Translations under genes and position numbers: made by a program
Part shown: one piece after another, positions 1 to 7,068 of the stretch
How the letters are laid out: each line of letters opens with the position of its first letter
Numbering within the stretch: the stretch's first letter is position 1
Notes under the pieces: model-generated
Told to the model about the DNA's origin: nothing
Database searches by the model: none
The model's input: the letters and a program-made list of their open reading frames with translations, nothing else
NCBI GenBank assembly: GCA_963771025.1
Contig: CAVYRL010000008.1
Span: 62,001-126,000 of the forward strand
DNA: 64,000 bases
Reading direction: 5' to 3'
Origin: Miltoncostaea sp963771025
GTDB taxonomy: Bacteria; Actinomycetota; Thermoleophilia; Miltoncostaeales; Miltoncostaeaceae

Positions 1-1771
1 CTCCGAGCAGGATCGGCTGCGTCAGGTCGAGCGCGCCGACGCTGTCGTAGCTGAAGAGCCCCTCGAGTCGGCCGTCCTGGAAGATCCACACCAGGATGCC
101 GAGCGTCGAGGCCAGGGTCAGCAGGTTCATGATCACGGCCTTGATCGGCAGGATCACCGAGCCGGTCATGATGAACAGGGCGACGATCGTCGTGATCGCG
201 ATCAGCAGGATCGCCCAGGGCAGGTGCGCCCCGATGCTCGCCTTCTGGTCCACGAAGCTCGCCGTGAGACCGCCGACCAGGACCGGGTAGGGCGCGTCCG
301 CGGCCCGGATCTGATCGACGAGCTGCTGGCTGGAGGTCTCGAGGCCGGTGCCCTTCGAGTACACGTCGATCCGCCACGTGTTCGCGCCGGCGTACACCGG
401 CGGCACGACCGCCGCCGCGTCGGGGTTCTGCGCGATCGTCGCCGCGAACGCGGTGAGCTTGGCCCCGGCCTCGGGCGTGTCGGGCGCCGTGACGGCAAGG
501 TAGATGGGCTCGCTGCGGTCCTGCGGGAAGTCGGCCGAGATGGCGTCGGACACCTGGCGCGCGGCGGCGCTGGTGGGGAGGACGCCGGCATCGACGGATG
601 TGAACCTGATGCCGAGGGCGGGAAGCGCGACGATCAGGAGGACCACCGCCGTCGCCGCGGCGACGATGCCGGGGCGGCGCATGACGGCGTTGGAGAGCCG
701 GTACCAGAAGCCCGAGGTGATCTCCTCGTGGGCCGTCTCGCTGCGGCGCTTCCACGACTTCGGTGCGAGCGAGTTGATCCGCGCGCCGAGCAGCGCCAGC
801 ACGGCGGGCAGCACCAGCAGCGCGACGGCGGCGGCGATCAGGGCGACCAGCACGCCGGCGAGTCCCATCGAGAACAGGAAGCGCTGGGGGAAGACCATGA
901 GCCCGGCGAGCGCGGCGGCCACGGTGATCGCCGAGAACAGCACGCTCTTGCCGGCGGTCTGCAGGGTGAGCGTCAGCGCCTCCCTGCCCGGCCCGCGTGA
1001 GGCCATCTCCTCCCGGTATCTCGACGTGATCAGGAGGCTGTAGTCGATCGCGAGCCCCAGGCTGAGGCCGATCGCGAGGTTGAGGGCGTACACCGACAGG
1101 CCGGTCGCCTCGTTGGTCAGGCCGATGGCCAGGAAGGCGCCGAAGATGACGAGCGCGCCCATCAGCGAGGGCAGCAGGGCGGCGATCACGCCGCGGAAGA
1201 CCCAGAGGGACAGCAGGAAGATGATCGGGAAGGCGAGCATCTCGGCACGGGCGAGGTCCTCGCCGATGATCGTGCCGGCCTCCTCGCCGACCATCGCCAC
1301 ACCGCCGACGGTGACGTCGGGCTGGTCCTTCAGGGAGTCGCGGATACGCACCGCGGCGTCCTGCGCCTGGTCGTCGTTGATCGGATCGAAGAAGGCCGCG
1401 ACGTACGACGACTTCCCGTCGTTGGAGACGAGCGCCGCGCCGCCGCCGTTGTAGGCCGTCACCACCTTGGACACGTCCGTGTCGGCGGCGATGGTGGCGG
1501 CCGCCCTCTCCACCGCGGCCCGGCCCGCGCCGGTGCGGACATCGGTCCCCGGCTTCACGAGCGCCACGACCCCCGGGCCGGGGTTGGAGCCGGTCGCGGC
1601 CTCGAGCTGGTCACGCGCCGCGACGAACTCGGCGGAGGGGTCTTCGAACCCCGTGGCCGAGAGGTTGGACGTGAGGGATCCACCCACCACGACGGAGATC
1701 GCGAAGACGATCAGGGTGATGATCACGACCCGCCATGGGCGGCGTGTGAGCAGGGCGGCAAGGCGCGACAT
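1..1771 (-). CDS. MMPL/RND-family transporter, 3' end outside window
   Basis: This encodes an integral membrane exporter of the MMPL (RND superfamily) type, which in actinobacteria moves lipids or hydrophobic compounds using the proton gradient. About 590 residues are visible. A first transmembrane helix follows the start MSRLAALLTRRPW, then comes a large extracytoplasmic loop, and then a helical bundle containing GLSLGLAIDYSLLITSRYREE, the usual MMPL sensor-like block. A second loop and the start of the second bundle follow before the window ends. The family usually has 700-750 residues, so the C-terminus is missing only because of the window edge. The start lies 2 nt after the stop of the upstream 74-residue gene, so the two are probably cotranscribed and translationally coupled. 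Substrate unknown. Confidence 0.9.
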   Translation of the reverse strand, partial: MSRLAALLTRRPWRVVIITLIVFAISVVVGGSLTSNLSATGFEDPSAEFVAARDQLEAATGSNPGPGVVALVKPGTDVRTGAGRAAVERAAATIAADTDVSKVVTAYNGGGAALVSNDGKSSYVAAFFDPINDDQAQDAAVRIRDSLKDQPDVTVGGVAMVGEEAGTIIGEDLARAEMLAFPIIFLLSLWVFRGVIAALLPSLMGALVIFGAFLAIGLTNEATGLSVYALNLAIGLSLGLAIDYSLLITSRYREEMASRGPGREALTLTLQTAGKSVLFSAITVAAALAGLMVFPQRFLFSMGLAGVLVALIAAAVALLVLPAVLALLGARINSLAPKSWKRRSETAHEEITSGFWYRLSNAVMRRPGIVAAATAVVLLIVALPALGIRFTSVDAGVLPTSAAARQVSDAISADFPQDRSEPIYLAVTAPDTPEAGAKLTAFAATIAQNPDAAAVVPPVYAGANTWRIDVYSKGTGLETSSQQLVDQIRAADAPYPVLVGGLTASFVDQKASIGAHLPWAILLIAITTIVALFIMTGSVILPIKAVIMNLLTLASTLGILVWIFQDGRLEGLFSYDSVGALDLTQPILLG

Positions 1772-1773
1772 GT

Positions 1774-1998
1774 TCAGCTCTCCCGGTGGTCTGCGGCGGT
1801 GGCGTCGTGGGTCTCCACGGAGATCACCTCGAGGCCGAGATTGTCGAGCGAGCTCAGGACATCGGCGAGGGGGTCCGAACCCGGGCTCCCCTCGAGCACC
1901 GTCCGGTCGGCCAGCACGCGGTGGCTCATGCCGGGGAAGCCCAGGCAGAACCGTTCGCTCATGGCCCCTCGTACGGTGATGCGGTACTCGCCGTCCAT
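1774..1998 (-). CDS. small conserved-looking protein upstream of MMPL exporter (74 aa)
   Basis: I do not recognise this family. The product is a 74-residue soluble protein with no membrane segment. It reads MDGEYRITVRGAMSERF at the N-terminus and ends in an alternating beta-like stretch, NLGLEVISVETHD. I chose the ATG at 1998 because a GGAGGCGAG ribosome-binding site sits just upstream; a longer reading from 2073 lacks one. Its stop is 2 nt from the exporter start, which points to a two-gene operon. The fold hints at a small alpha/beta subunit or sensor for the exporter, but that is a guess from position only. Confidence 0.6.
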   Translation of the reverse strand: MDGEYRITVRGAMSERFCLGFPGMSHRVLADRTVLEGSPGSDPLADVLSSLDNLGLEVISVETHDATAADHRES

Positions 1999-2054
1999 CT
2001 CTCGCCTCCACGAATCGATCGGCCGTCTCTGGCGCGACCAACCCTCGGGGCGGG

Positions 2055-2101
2055 CGGGGTGAGCGGTCATCACCCCGGGGCGATTTCACCCAGGGTGAAA
2101 T
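2055..2101. promoter_or_regulatory. putative operator: four TCACCC/GGGTGA half-sites in two inverted repeats
   Basis: Two inverted repeats lie side by side. The first is CGGGGTGA-N7-TCACCCCG (2055-2077). The second is the perfect 19-bp palindrome ATTTCACCCAGGGTGAAAT (2083-2101, 9-bp arms around a central A). Both use the same half-site GGGTGA, which argues for a bound dimeric repressor or activator rather than a terminator. The element lies about 85 bp upstream of the 74-aa gene/MMPL operon start. A 13-bp core of the second palindrome recurs at 4616-4628. The cognate regulator is not evident in the window. Confidence 0.6.
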
Positions 2102-2336
2102 TGTGAGCTGGCAGAGCGGCTTGGCCCTCGGGTTGGCGGTGCGGAACCGCCACACCTCGTGCAGCTCGCTCGCACCGAGCATGCAGACGAACGCGATGTC
2201 ATGGCTCGACCGGCGCGCCGGGTCGTCCTCGACGACCACCGAGAGCGCGGCACCCCGCTGCTGCCCGTCCGCGGGTACTTGGCAGCCGGCGTCCGGGAAT
2301 CCCCCGATGAAGGCCGGCAGAGCCGGGCGGACATTT

Positions 2337-2352
2337 TGTGAGGATTGTCACG
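2337..2352 (+). promoter_or_regulatory. CRP/FNR-like palindrome upstream of aminotransferase
   Basis: TGTGA-N6-TCACG matches the general CRP-family pattern TGTGA-N6-TCACA with one mismatch. It ends 40 bp before the aminotransferase start codon. A GlxR-type actinobacterial regulator could bind here. A single site can arise by chance, so this is suggestive only. Confidence 0.35.
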
Positions 2353-2392
2353 AGTCGAGACACCCGACGGACTACGCCCAGAGGAGGCCACC

Positions 2393-3589
2393 ATGGGCAC
2401 GCTCGTTTCGTCCCACCTCCGTCCGCACCTCTCCAGCCGCACGTCGCACTTCGTACTGCCCAAGCAGTGGGCATCGATGCGCAAGGCCGAAGCACTCGAG
2501 CGTGAGACGGGAAGGCGGGTCATCCACTTTGAGAAGGGCGACTTCCAGGGCGAGGAGTTCCGCCCCGCGCCCCACATCATGGAAGCCTGTACCAAGGCCA
2601 TCGCCGACGGCCACGTGCGCTACGTCCCGGGCCCGGGCCTTCCCGAGCTGCGTGACGCGATCGCGCAGGAGGTCACCCGGCGCGGCCGCCCGACGGTGAG
2701 CCAGGAGGTCCTGGTCACCATGGGCGCGAAGCACTCGCTCACGCAGTCGCTCCTGACGGTCGTGGACCAGGGCGACGAGGTCATCTTCCCGAACCCGGGC
2801 TACCCGCCCGACGAGTTCTGGATCACCTACGCCGGCGGCACCGTGGTCTACGCCCCGCTGGTCGAGCCGGACTTCCACTTCGACCTGGACTCGCTGCAGA
2901 GCCTGATCACGCCGAAGACCAAGCTGCTGATCATCAACTCCCCGCAGCGGCCGAACGGAATGCTCGTCGGCCAGCTCGAGGAGATCGCCGCGATCTGCAG
3001 CGAGCACAACGTGATCGTGCTGAGCGACGAGATCTTCAGCCACATGGTCTACCCGCCGGCAGAGCATCGGACCATAACGGCCGTGAATGACATGGCCGGC
3101 CGCTCGATCCTGGTCAACACGTTCTCGAAGACCTACATCATGACCGGCTTCCGCGTCGGCTGGTGCGTGGCCAGCAAGGACCTGATCACCGCGATGGACA
3201 TCTTCCAGCAGAACTCGGTCACCAACGTGGCCGCCTTCATCCAGCTGGCGGCCCTCGCCGCGATCACCGGCCCACAGGACCACATCGAGCGGGTCACGGA
3301 GCGCCTGCAGGCCAAGCGCGACAGGATGGTCACCGCGCTCAATGCGATGCCCGGCATCGTGTGCCCCACCCCGGACGGCTCGTTCTACGTCTTCCCGGAC
3401 ATTCGCGACACGGGCATGACCTCCCAGCAGTTCACCGACCACCTGATCGAGCGGCATTCGGTCGGCGTGGTGGCCGGAAGCGCCTTCGGCGACCGCGGCG
3501 AGGGGCACGTCCGCCTCACGTACGCCGCGCCCGACGAGGTGCTGGAGGAGGGGCTCGAGCGGATCAAGAACGCCGCTGAGGCCCTGTAG
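2393..3589 (+). CDS. class I/II PLP-dependent aminotransferase (398 aa)
   Basis: This is a cytoplasmic fold-type I aminotransferase using pyridoxal phosphate. The PLP-binding lysine is K246 in NTFSKTYIMTGFRVGW. Upstream, FPNPGYP and INSPQRPNG match the substrate/cofactor-binding loops of the aspartate aminotransferase group, and SDEIFSHM provides the cofactor aspartate. The C-terminal VRLTYA contains the conserved carboxylate-binding arginine. Length is typical. I chose the ATG at 2393 because GAGGAGG precedes it by 5 nt; an upstream TTG has no such site. The gene is monocistronic, preceded by a CRP-like site and followed by strong hairpins. The amino-acid substrate cannot be read from the sequence. 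Confidence 0.9.
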   Translation: MGTLVSSHLRPHLSSRTSHFVLPKQWASMRKAEALERETGRRVIHFEKGDFQGEEFRPAPHIMEACTKAIADGHVRYVPGPGLPELRDAIAQEVTRRGRPTVSQEVLVTMGAKHSLTQSLLTVVDQGDEVIFPNPGYPPDEFWITYAGGTVVYAPLVEPDFHFDLDSLQSLITPKTKLLIINSPQRPNGMLVGQLEEIAAICSEHNVIVLSDEIFSHMVYPPAEHRTITAVNDMAGRSILVNTFSKTYIMTGFRVGWCVASKDLITAMDIFQQNSVTNVAAFIQLAALAAITGPQDHIERVTERLQAKRDRMVTALNAMPGIVCPTPDGSFYVFPDIRDTGMTSQQFTDHLIERHSVGVVAGSAFGDRGEGHVRLTYAAPDEVLEEGLERIKNAAEAL

Positions 3590-3676
3590 CGAAACGCTCG
3601 CAGCGGCGGACCGGCGCTCGTCGCGCGTCGCCGGCCCGCCACCGAGGGAGCAGCAGCGGTACCGAGCGGTCGCGAT

Positions 3677-3729
3677 CCCGCCCGCGCACGCGGGCGGGTC
3701 CCCCGGCGCGATGCGCGGGGGGACCCGCC
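3677..3729. terminator. overlapping GC-rich hairpins between convergent genes
   Basis: Two perfect inverted repeats overlap. CCCGCCCGCG pairs with CGCGGGCGGG (3677-3686 and 3689-3698). GGCGGGTCCCCC pairs with GGGGGACCCGCC (3693-3704 and 3718-3729). They share 3693-3698, so only one can form at a time. They lie between the aminotransferase and the convergent membrane-protein gene and can serve as a bidirectional terminator. There is no U-tract, as is common in high-GC actinobacteria. Confidence 0.6.
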
Positions 3730-3746
3730 GGACGCGCGCCTGGCCG

Positions 3747-4370
3747 CTAGGACTCCGGGGGCGCGGACTCCTCCGTCTTCGCGAACGGGTTCCCGAGGAT
3801 GCCTCCCGCCAGCACCATCACCAGGAAACCGATCCCGATGATGACGAAGACGACCCCGGTCGCGATGGAGAAGAGCGAGACCTGCTCTCCGACGTACGCC
3901 AGCTCGAGGCCGGTCGCCAGGGCCCGCTGGGAGACCCAGAGGTCGCGCGCCGGGTTGGACACGGGGCGCCCGTTGGGGCCCGTGGCGGCCTCCTTCTCGG
4001 TGAAGACCTCCTTGCCATTGGCGTTGAGGAAGCGGCCCATCTCCGAGTAGGTGCGGCCGCCGGTCAACTCCAGGGCGTGGACGCGCATGTACTCGGCGAA
4101 GCAGCGCGCTTGGTCGCCGCTGGTCACCGTCTGGTCGGCGACGCTGCAGCTGGGGACGCTGATCTTGCCCTCGAGCCCGGCTTCCTTGATGCCGGGCAGG
4201 ATCGTCGTGGGGCTCATGTCAGGCGAGCCGACGATCTGCTCCTGGCTGATCGTGTCGTGAACCTCACTGCGAGCGTTGATGCCGGCGTAGATCCAGAAGG
4301 CCCCGAGGATCAGCAGAAGCGCGCCGGCAGCGACCCCCCCTGCCCAGAGCAGCTTGCGCGTGGTCGTCAT
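3747..4370 (-). CDS. conserved membrane protein, two TM helices (207 aa)
   Basis: No enzymatic family is recognised. A transmembrane helix near residues 8-28 (LLWAGGVAAGALLLILGAFW) is followed by an extracytoplasmic domain of about 130 residues. That domain has two cysteines (VPSCSV and ARCFAEYM) that could form a disulfide. A second helix (VVFVIIGIGFLVMVLAGG) follows, then a short acidic C-terminus. The start at 4370 was chosen because AAGGAGAGG precedes it; a longer frame adds an unlikely arginine-rich leader. The gene stands alone, convergent with the aminotransferase. A general envelope role is the most one can infer. Confidence 0.7.
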   Translation of the reverse strand: MTTTRKLLWAGGVAAGALLLILGAFWIYAGINARSEVHDTISQEQIVGSPDMSPTTILPGIKEAGLEGKISVPSCSVADQTVTSGDQARCFAEYMRVHALELTGGRTYSEMGRFLNANGKEVFTEKEAATGPNGRPVSNPARDLWVSQRALATGLELAYVGEQVSLFSIATGVVFVIIGIGFLVMVLAGGILGNPFAKTEESAPPES

Positions 4371-4723
4371 ATGCGCCTCTCCTTGTCGGGATACGTGATC
4401 GGGCGGGCGACACTCGGGCGAGCGGCCCGTCGCGCGCCACACCACCGGGTTCCGGCATCCCCGTCATCCGCTCATTCCCGCAGCCGCGACCGTGGAAGTA
4501 CCGACTCCGGCGCGCGGGCCGCCCGCGGGCGACCGTGTCGAGCCTTCCACCGACCATCGGAACCGCGGGAAACGGAAACGGGGCTGCCACTACGATCTCG
4601 GGGGCCCTCGCAACGTCACCCAGGGTGAGATGACGAGGGTTGTCCGCACGCGGCGTCCGGGGCGACCCGGATGCCGCCGTGGCCCGGGCGGGCGAGTCTG
4701 CGGGGCGAGGAAAGGAGATCCCG
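4371..4723. other. 353-bp divergent intergenic region with a second copy of the palindrome core
   Basis: No gene is seen here. The region lies between the leftward membrane protein and the rightward CBS protein. A possible -10 box TACGAT is at 4591-4596, and the palindrome at 4616-4628 would lie just downstream of the resulting start point, a position typical of repression. AAGGAGA precedes the CBS start codon. Confidence 0.5.
4616..4628. promoter_or_regulatory. second TCACCCAGGGTGA palindrome
   Basis: This is a perfect 13-bp palindrome with 6-bp arms around a central A. It is identical to the core of the 19-bp palindrome at 2083-2101. It lies 96 bp upstream of the CBS-DUF1918 gene, a distance similar to that of the first copy from its gene. 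Two identical copies 2.5 kb apart in flanking intergenic regions suggest one regulator controlling both units. Confidence 0.55.
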
Positions 4724-5401
4724 ATGACCGAGCGCGATCGGACGACCGAGTCGGTGTCGCAGACCCTCGAGCAGAGGCGGGTACGCGACGTCATGAGCAC
4801 CCCCCTCGTCACCTGCGCGGCCGACCTCCCGCTGCGGGAGGTCGCCGAGCTGATGACCCGGCACCACATCCACTGCGTCGTCGTGCTCGCCGAGCCCGTC
4901 GTCCGCGGGGATGCCGGTGAGCCCTGGGGTGTCATCGCAGAGATCGACCTCGTCGCAGCGGCGCCGTTCGACGATGACCAGTCCAACGCCGGACGAGTGG
5001 CGGGGACCCCTGTGGTCACGGTCGATCCCGACGAGCAGCTGGCGCGCGCGGCACTGCTGATGTCCGAGTACGCGACGACGCACCTGCTGGTGGTCGGCCG
5101 CGACGGCGCGCCGGAGGGGATCGTCTCGGCGCTTGACATCGCCCGGGCCGTCGCACCTTCGCCGCCGGCGCCTCCGGTGACCGGCCCAGATGCGCCGCCG
5201 GCGCGGCTGCAGGCGCGCTCGGGCGATCGGCTCGTGATCCAGCCTCATCGCACCGGCGAGCCGGAGCGCGACGCCGAGATCCTGGAGGTTCACGGGACGA
5301 CGGGCGGGCCGCCGTTCCTGGTCCGCTGGCAGGACACCGGCCGGACGAGCCTCTTCTACCCCGGCTCCGACGCGCGGGTCAACCGGCTGGTGGCGCCATG
5401 A
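4724..5401 (+). CDS. tandem CBS domain protein with C-terminal DUF1918 (225 aa)
   Basis: Two CBS motifs span residues about 16-145; their signature segments are VRDVMSTPLVTCAADLPL and VVTVDPDEQLARAALLMSE. CBS pairs bind adenosine nucleotides and act as energy or redox sensors. After a proline-rich linker (about 148-165), residues 168-225 form a DUF1918 domain, with GDRLVIQPHRTGEPERD and FLVRWQDTGRTSLFYPG. DUF1918 is a small beta-barrel-like domain usually found alone in actinobacteria, so the fusion suggests that nucleotide sensing is transmitted to it. The start follows AAGGAGA. The stop overlaps the next gene's start (ATGA). A palindrome upstream suggests regulation. Confidence 0.85.
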   Translation: MTERDRTTESVSQTLEQRRVRDVMSTPLVTCAADLPLREVAELMTRHHIHCVVVLAEPVVRGDAGEPWGVIAEIDLVAAAPFDDDQSNAGRVAGTPVVTVDPDEQLARAALLMSEYATTHLLVVGRDGAPEGIVSALDIARAVAPSPPAPPVTGPDAPPARLQARSGDRLVIQPHRTGEPERDAEILEVHGTTGGPPFLVRWQDTGRTSLFYPGSDARVNRLVAP

Positions 5402-5547
5402 CCGACGACGTCGGGATCGAGACGCGGCTGATGGCCATCGACGACGAGTTGGCGGTGCTGCGCCGGGAGTTCGAGAACGTGCGCGAGGAGCTGCGGGCGC
5501 TGGCGAGTGCGGTGCGCGACCTGACTCCGCCGGAGCCGGACGCGTAG
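5398..5547 (+). CDS. short coiled-coil protein coupled to CBS-DUF1918 (49 aa)
   Basis: This gene overlaps the CBS-DUF1918 stop by ATGA. It encodes 49 residues, almost all in one predicted amphipathic helix with heptad-like leucine/alanine spacing (LMAIDDELAVLRREFENVRE). No catalytic residues are visible. The 4-nt overlap is the standard operon junction in this genome, which supports real translation and a stoichiometric partner or oligomerisation factor for the CBS protein. It could also be a chance open frame, but its composition is helix-like and not the arginine-rich pattern of shadow frames here. Confidence 0.55.
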   Translation: MTDDVGIETRLMAIDDELAVLRREFENVREELRALASAVRDLTPPEPDA

Positions 5548-5550
5548 CGC

Positions 5551-6285
5551 CTACAGGGGGGCGGCCGACCTCAGATTGACGCCGAGGTGCTCGCGCAGCA
5601 CGAGCCCGATCAGTCGCTCCACCCCGGCGGCCGACCCGGGCGGGATCGCCGACGATGCCTCGGCGAGGGGACGCCCCACGAGGCCCGCGAGGCCGGCGAG
5701 CGCGCCGGGGTCGACCCGCTCGACGCCGGCGCCGCACGCCGCGCACACCGCACCGCCCGACGCCGCCGAGAAGCCCGGCAGGGGCGGTCCGGCGCCGCAG
5801 CGCGAGCAGACCGTCAGCACCGGCAGCAGTCCGCTCACCACGAGCAGCTTGGCCTGGCAGGCCAGCACCAGCGGATCGAGCCGCGCCGGGCCGGGCGGCT
5901 CCGGCGCCCGGCTGAGCAGGTCGAGCGTGCGGCTGAGCACGTTCCAGGCCTCCTCCGAGGCCTCGTCCTGGGGCATCACGCGCATCACGGTCTCCAGAAC
6001 GCAACCGGCCGCCTGCAGCCGGTGGCCCGCCACCCAGAGGCCGGCGTGGGCATCCAGTACCGAAGCGCCGCGCATCGTGCCAAGGTCGCCGCGCCCCTCG
6101 TGGATCGAGACGAAGGCGCGCACCCCGGGCTGCAACCGCCCGCCGAGGCGCGAGTTGGTGCGCCGGGCCCCCTTGGCGATGGCCGACACCCGGCCGCGCG
6201 CGCGCGTCATCAGGGTCAGGACGGCGTCGGCCTCGGAGTACCGGATCGTCCGGAGCACGACGGCCTCGGTCTCGTAGTTCGCCAC
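5551..6285 (-). CDS. recO: DNA repair protein RecO (244 aa)
   Basis: RecO anneals complementary strands and, with RecR and RecF, loads RecA at gaps. The N-terminal OB-fold begins MANYETEAVVLRTIRYSEAD. A helical middle and a C4 zinc motif follow, with C160, C163, C181 and C184 (CSRCG and CAACG). Length matches the family. The GTG at 6285 was chosen because the protein then begins at the conserved YETEAVVL segment; a longer frame adds an unrelated tail. Its end is 3 nt from the convergent stop of the 49-aa gene. Confidence 0.93.
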   Translation of the reverse strand: MANYETEAVVLRTIRYSEADAVLTLMTRARGRVSAIAKGARRTNSRLGGRLQPGVRAFVSIHEGRGDLGTMRGASVLDAHAGLWVAGHRLQAAGCVLETVMRVMPQDEASEEAWNVLSRTLDLLSRAPEPPGPARLDPLVLACQAKLLVVSGLLPVLTVCSRCGAGPPLPGFSAASGGAVCAACGAGVERVDPGALAGLAGLVGRPLAEASSAIPPGSAAGVERLIGLVLREHLGVNLRSAAPL

Positions 6286-6339
6286 GACCCCATCTTGGCA
6301 ACCCCGCCGGACCCCGGGGCTCCCGCTCCGCCACGTCGC

Positions 6340-6345
6340 TACACT
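6340..6345 (+). promoter_or_regulatory. -10-like TACACT, leaderless start of glutaredoxin
   Basis: TACACT is followed by exactly six bases and then the ATG, with no Shine-Dalgarno sequence. This spacing places the transcription start at or next to the A of the start codon. The same arrangement recurs at several operon heads in this window. Confidence 0.5.
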
Positions 6346-6351
6346 TTTTGA

Positions 6352-6622
6352 ATGGCCGTTCCCCACGTGCGGATCTACACCAGCGACGCGTGCTCCTACT
6401 GCGTCCGGGCCAAGCGCCTGCTGAGCCAGAAGGGGGTTCGACTACGAGGAGATCCATTTCCCGCGCAGCGACTTCCAGGCGCGGCAGGATCTCGTCGAGT
6501 TGACGGGTCGGTACACGGTGCCCCAGATCCTGATCGACGATCGCCCCGTGGGTGGCTACGACGACATCAAGGCCCTGGACGACGCGGGCGCGCTCGACGC
6601 CCTGCTCGGGCGGGCCGCCTAG
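6352..6622 (+). pseudogene. glutaredoxin interrupted by a +1 frameshift
   Basis: The first 28 codons encode a glutaredoxin N-terminus with the redox motif C14-S-Y-C17. The frame then breaks at a run of five G (6432-6436). Removing one G restores FDYEEIHFPRSDFQARQ, then the cis-proline segment TVPQI, then the GGYDDI glutathione-binding turn, and ends at the TAG at 6620-6622. The repaired protein has 89 residues, the usual size. All family motifs are intact across both frames, which argues for a recent indel, a base-calling error in the homopolymer, or recoding, rather than an old pseudogene. The stop overlaps the convergent SnoaL-like stop as CTAG. An intact version would reduce disulfides with glutathione or a mycothiol-type thiol. 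Confidence 0.85.
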
Positions 6623-7068
6623 CTCTTTCCGAGTGGCCCGCCCGCGGGCGGGATGATGCCGAGCTGCTGGAGCATTCCGAGGTCGTCGCGTGTCGCCCAG
6701 TGCTCGCTGGAGCGCCCGTCGCGCATCCGCAGCATGTGCATGTGCTGGACGCTGAAGCGCCGGCCCGTGGCCGGCATGCCGAGCAGCTCGCCCTCGTGGG
6801 TGCCCGACAGGGTGGCCCGGTAGGCCACCAGATCGCCCCCGGCGACGACCTCGTGGATCTCCATGTGGATGTCGGGGATCGCGCTGTGCAGCCGGCCGAG
6901 ACGCAGCCGGAAGCCCTCGAAGCCCGGGTCCTCGCCGGGCCAGGCCTCGTGGTTGACGAAGTCGTCGGTGACGAACTCCTCCACCCGGTCCAGCTCGCCG
7001 CGGTTGAACAGCACGTCAACGCGCTCGCGGGCGAAGGCCTTCATCGCCTCGGGATCCATGCCGCTCAT
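6619..7068 (-). CDS. SnoaL-like polyketide cyclase-fold protein (149 aa)
   Basis: The protein has the NTF2-like/SnoaL ester-cyclase fold: an N-terminal helix pair (MKAFARERVDVLFNRGELD), VEEFVTDDFVNHEAWPG, the beta strands DIHMEIHEVVAGGDLVAYRA, then FSVQHMHMLRMRDG and a C-terminal WATRDDLGMLQQLG. The pattern matches the widespread SnoaL-like family whose members act on small hydrophobic compounds or have no known substrate. It starts in an ATGA overlap with the DedA-family gene, so the two are coupled. A function in polyketide synthesis is unlikely here because no such genes are nearby. Confidence 0.8.
   Translation of the reverse strand: MSGMDPEAMKAFARERVDVLFNRGELDRVEEFVTDDFVNHEAWPGEDPGFEGFRLRLGRLHSAIPDIHMEIHEVVAGGDLVAYRATLSGTHEGELLGMPATGRRFSVQHMHMLRMRDGRSSEHWATRDDLGMLQQLGIIPPAGGPLGKS

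Larger units (their letters stand above)
1999..2392. other. 394-bp divergent intergenic region with clustered inverted repeats
   Basis: I see no credible gene here; open frames on both strands have arginine/serine-rich shadow composition. The region separates the leftward small-protein/MMPL operon from the rightward aminotransferase. It contains a cluster of four TCACCC/GGGTGA half-sites at 2055-2101 and a CRP-like palindrome at 2337-2352, both listed separately. The aminotransferase ribosome-binding site GAGGAGG lies at 2381-2387. Confidence 0.6.

Noticed and set aside
224..1000. Long plus-strand open frame rich in Arg, Gly and Asp
   Set aside because: It is antisense to the MMPL gene and has the composition produced by high-GC third codon positions; the minus strand reads as a clear transporter.
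6619..7068. Part of a polyketide pathway because of the SnoaL-like fold
   Set aside because: SnoaL-like proteins are widespread; no polyketide or tailoring genes are nearby.
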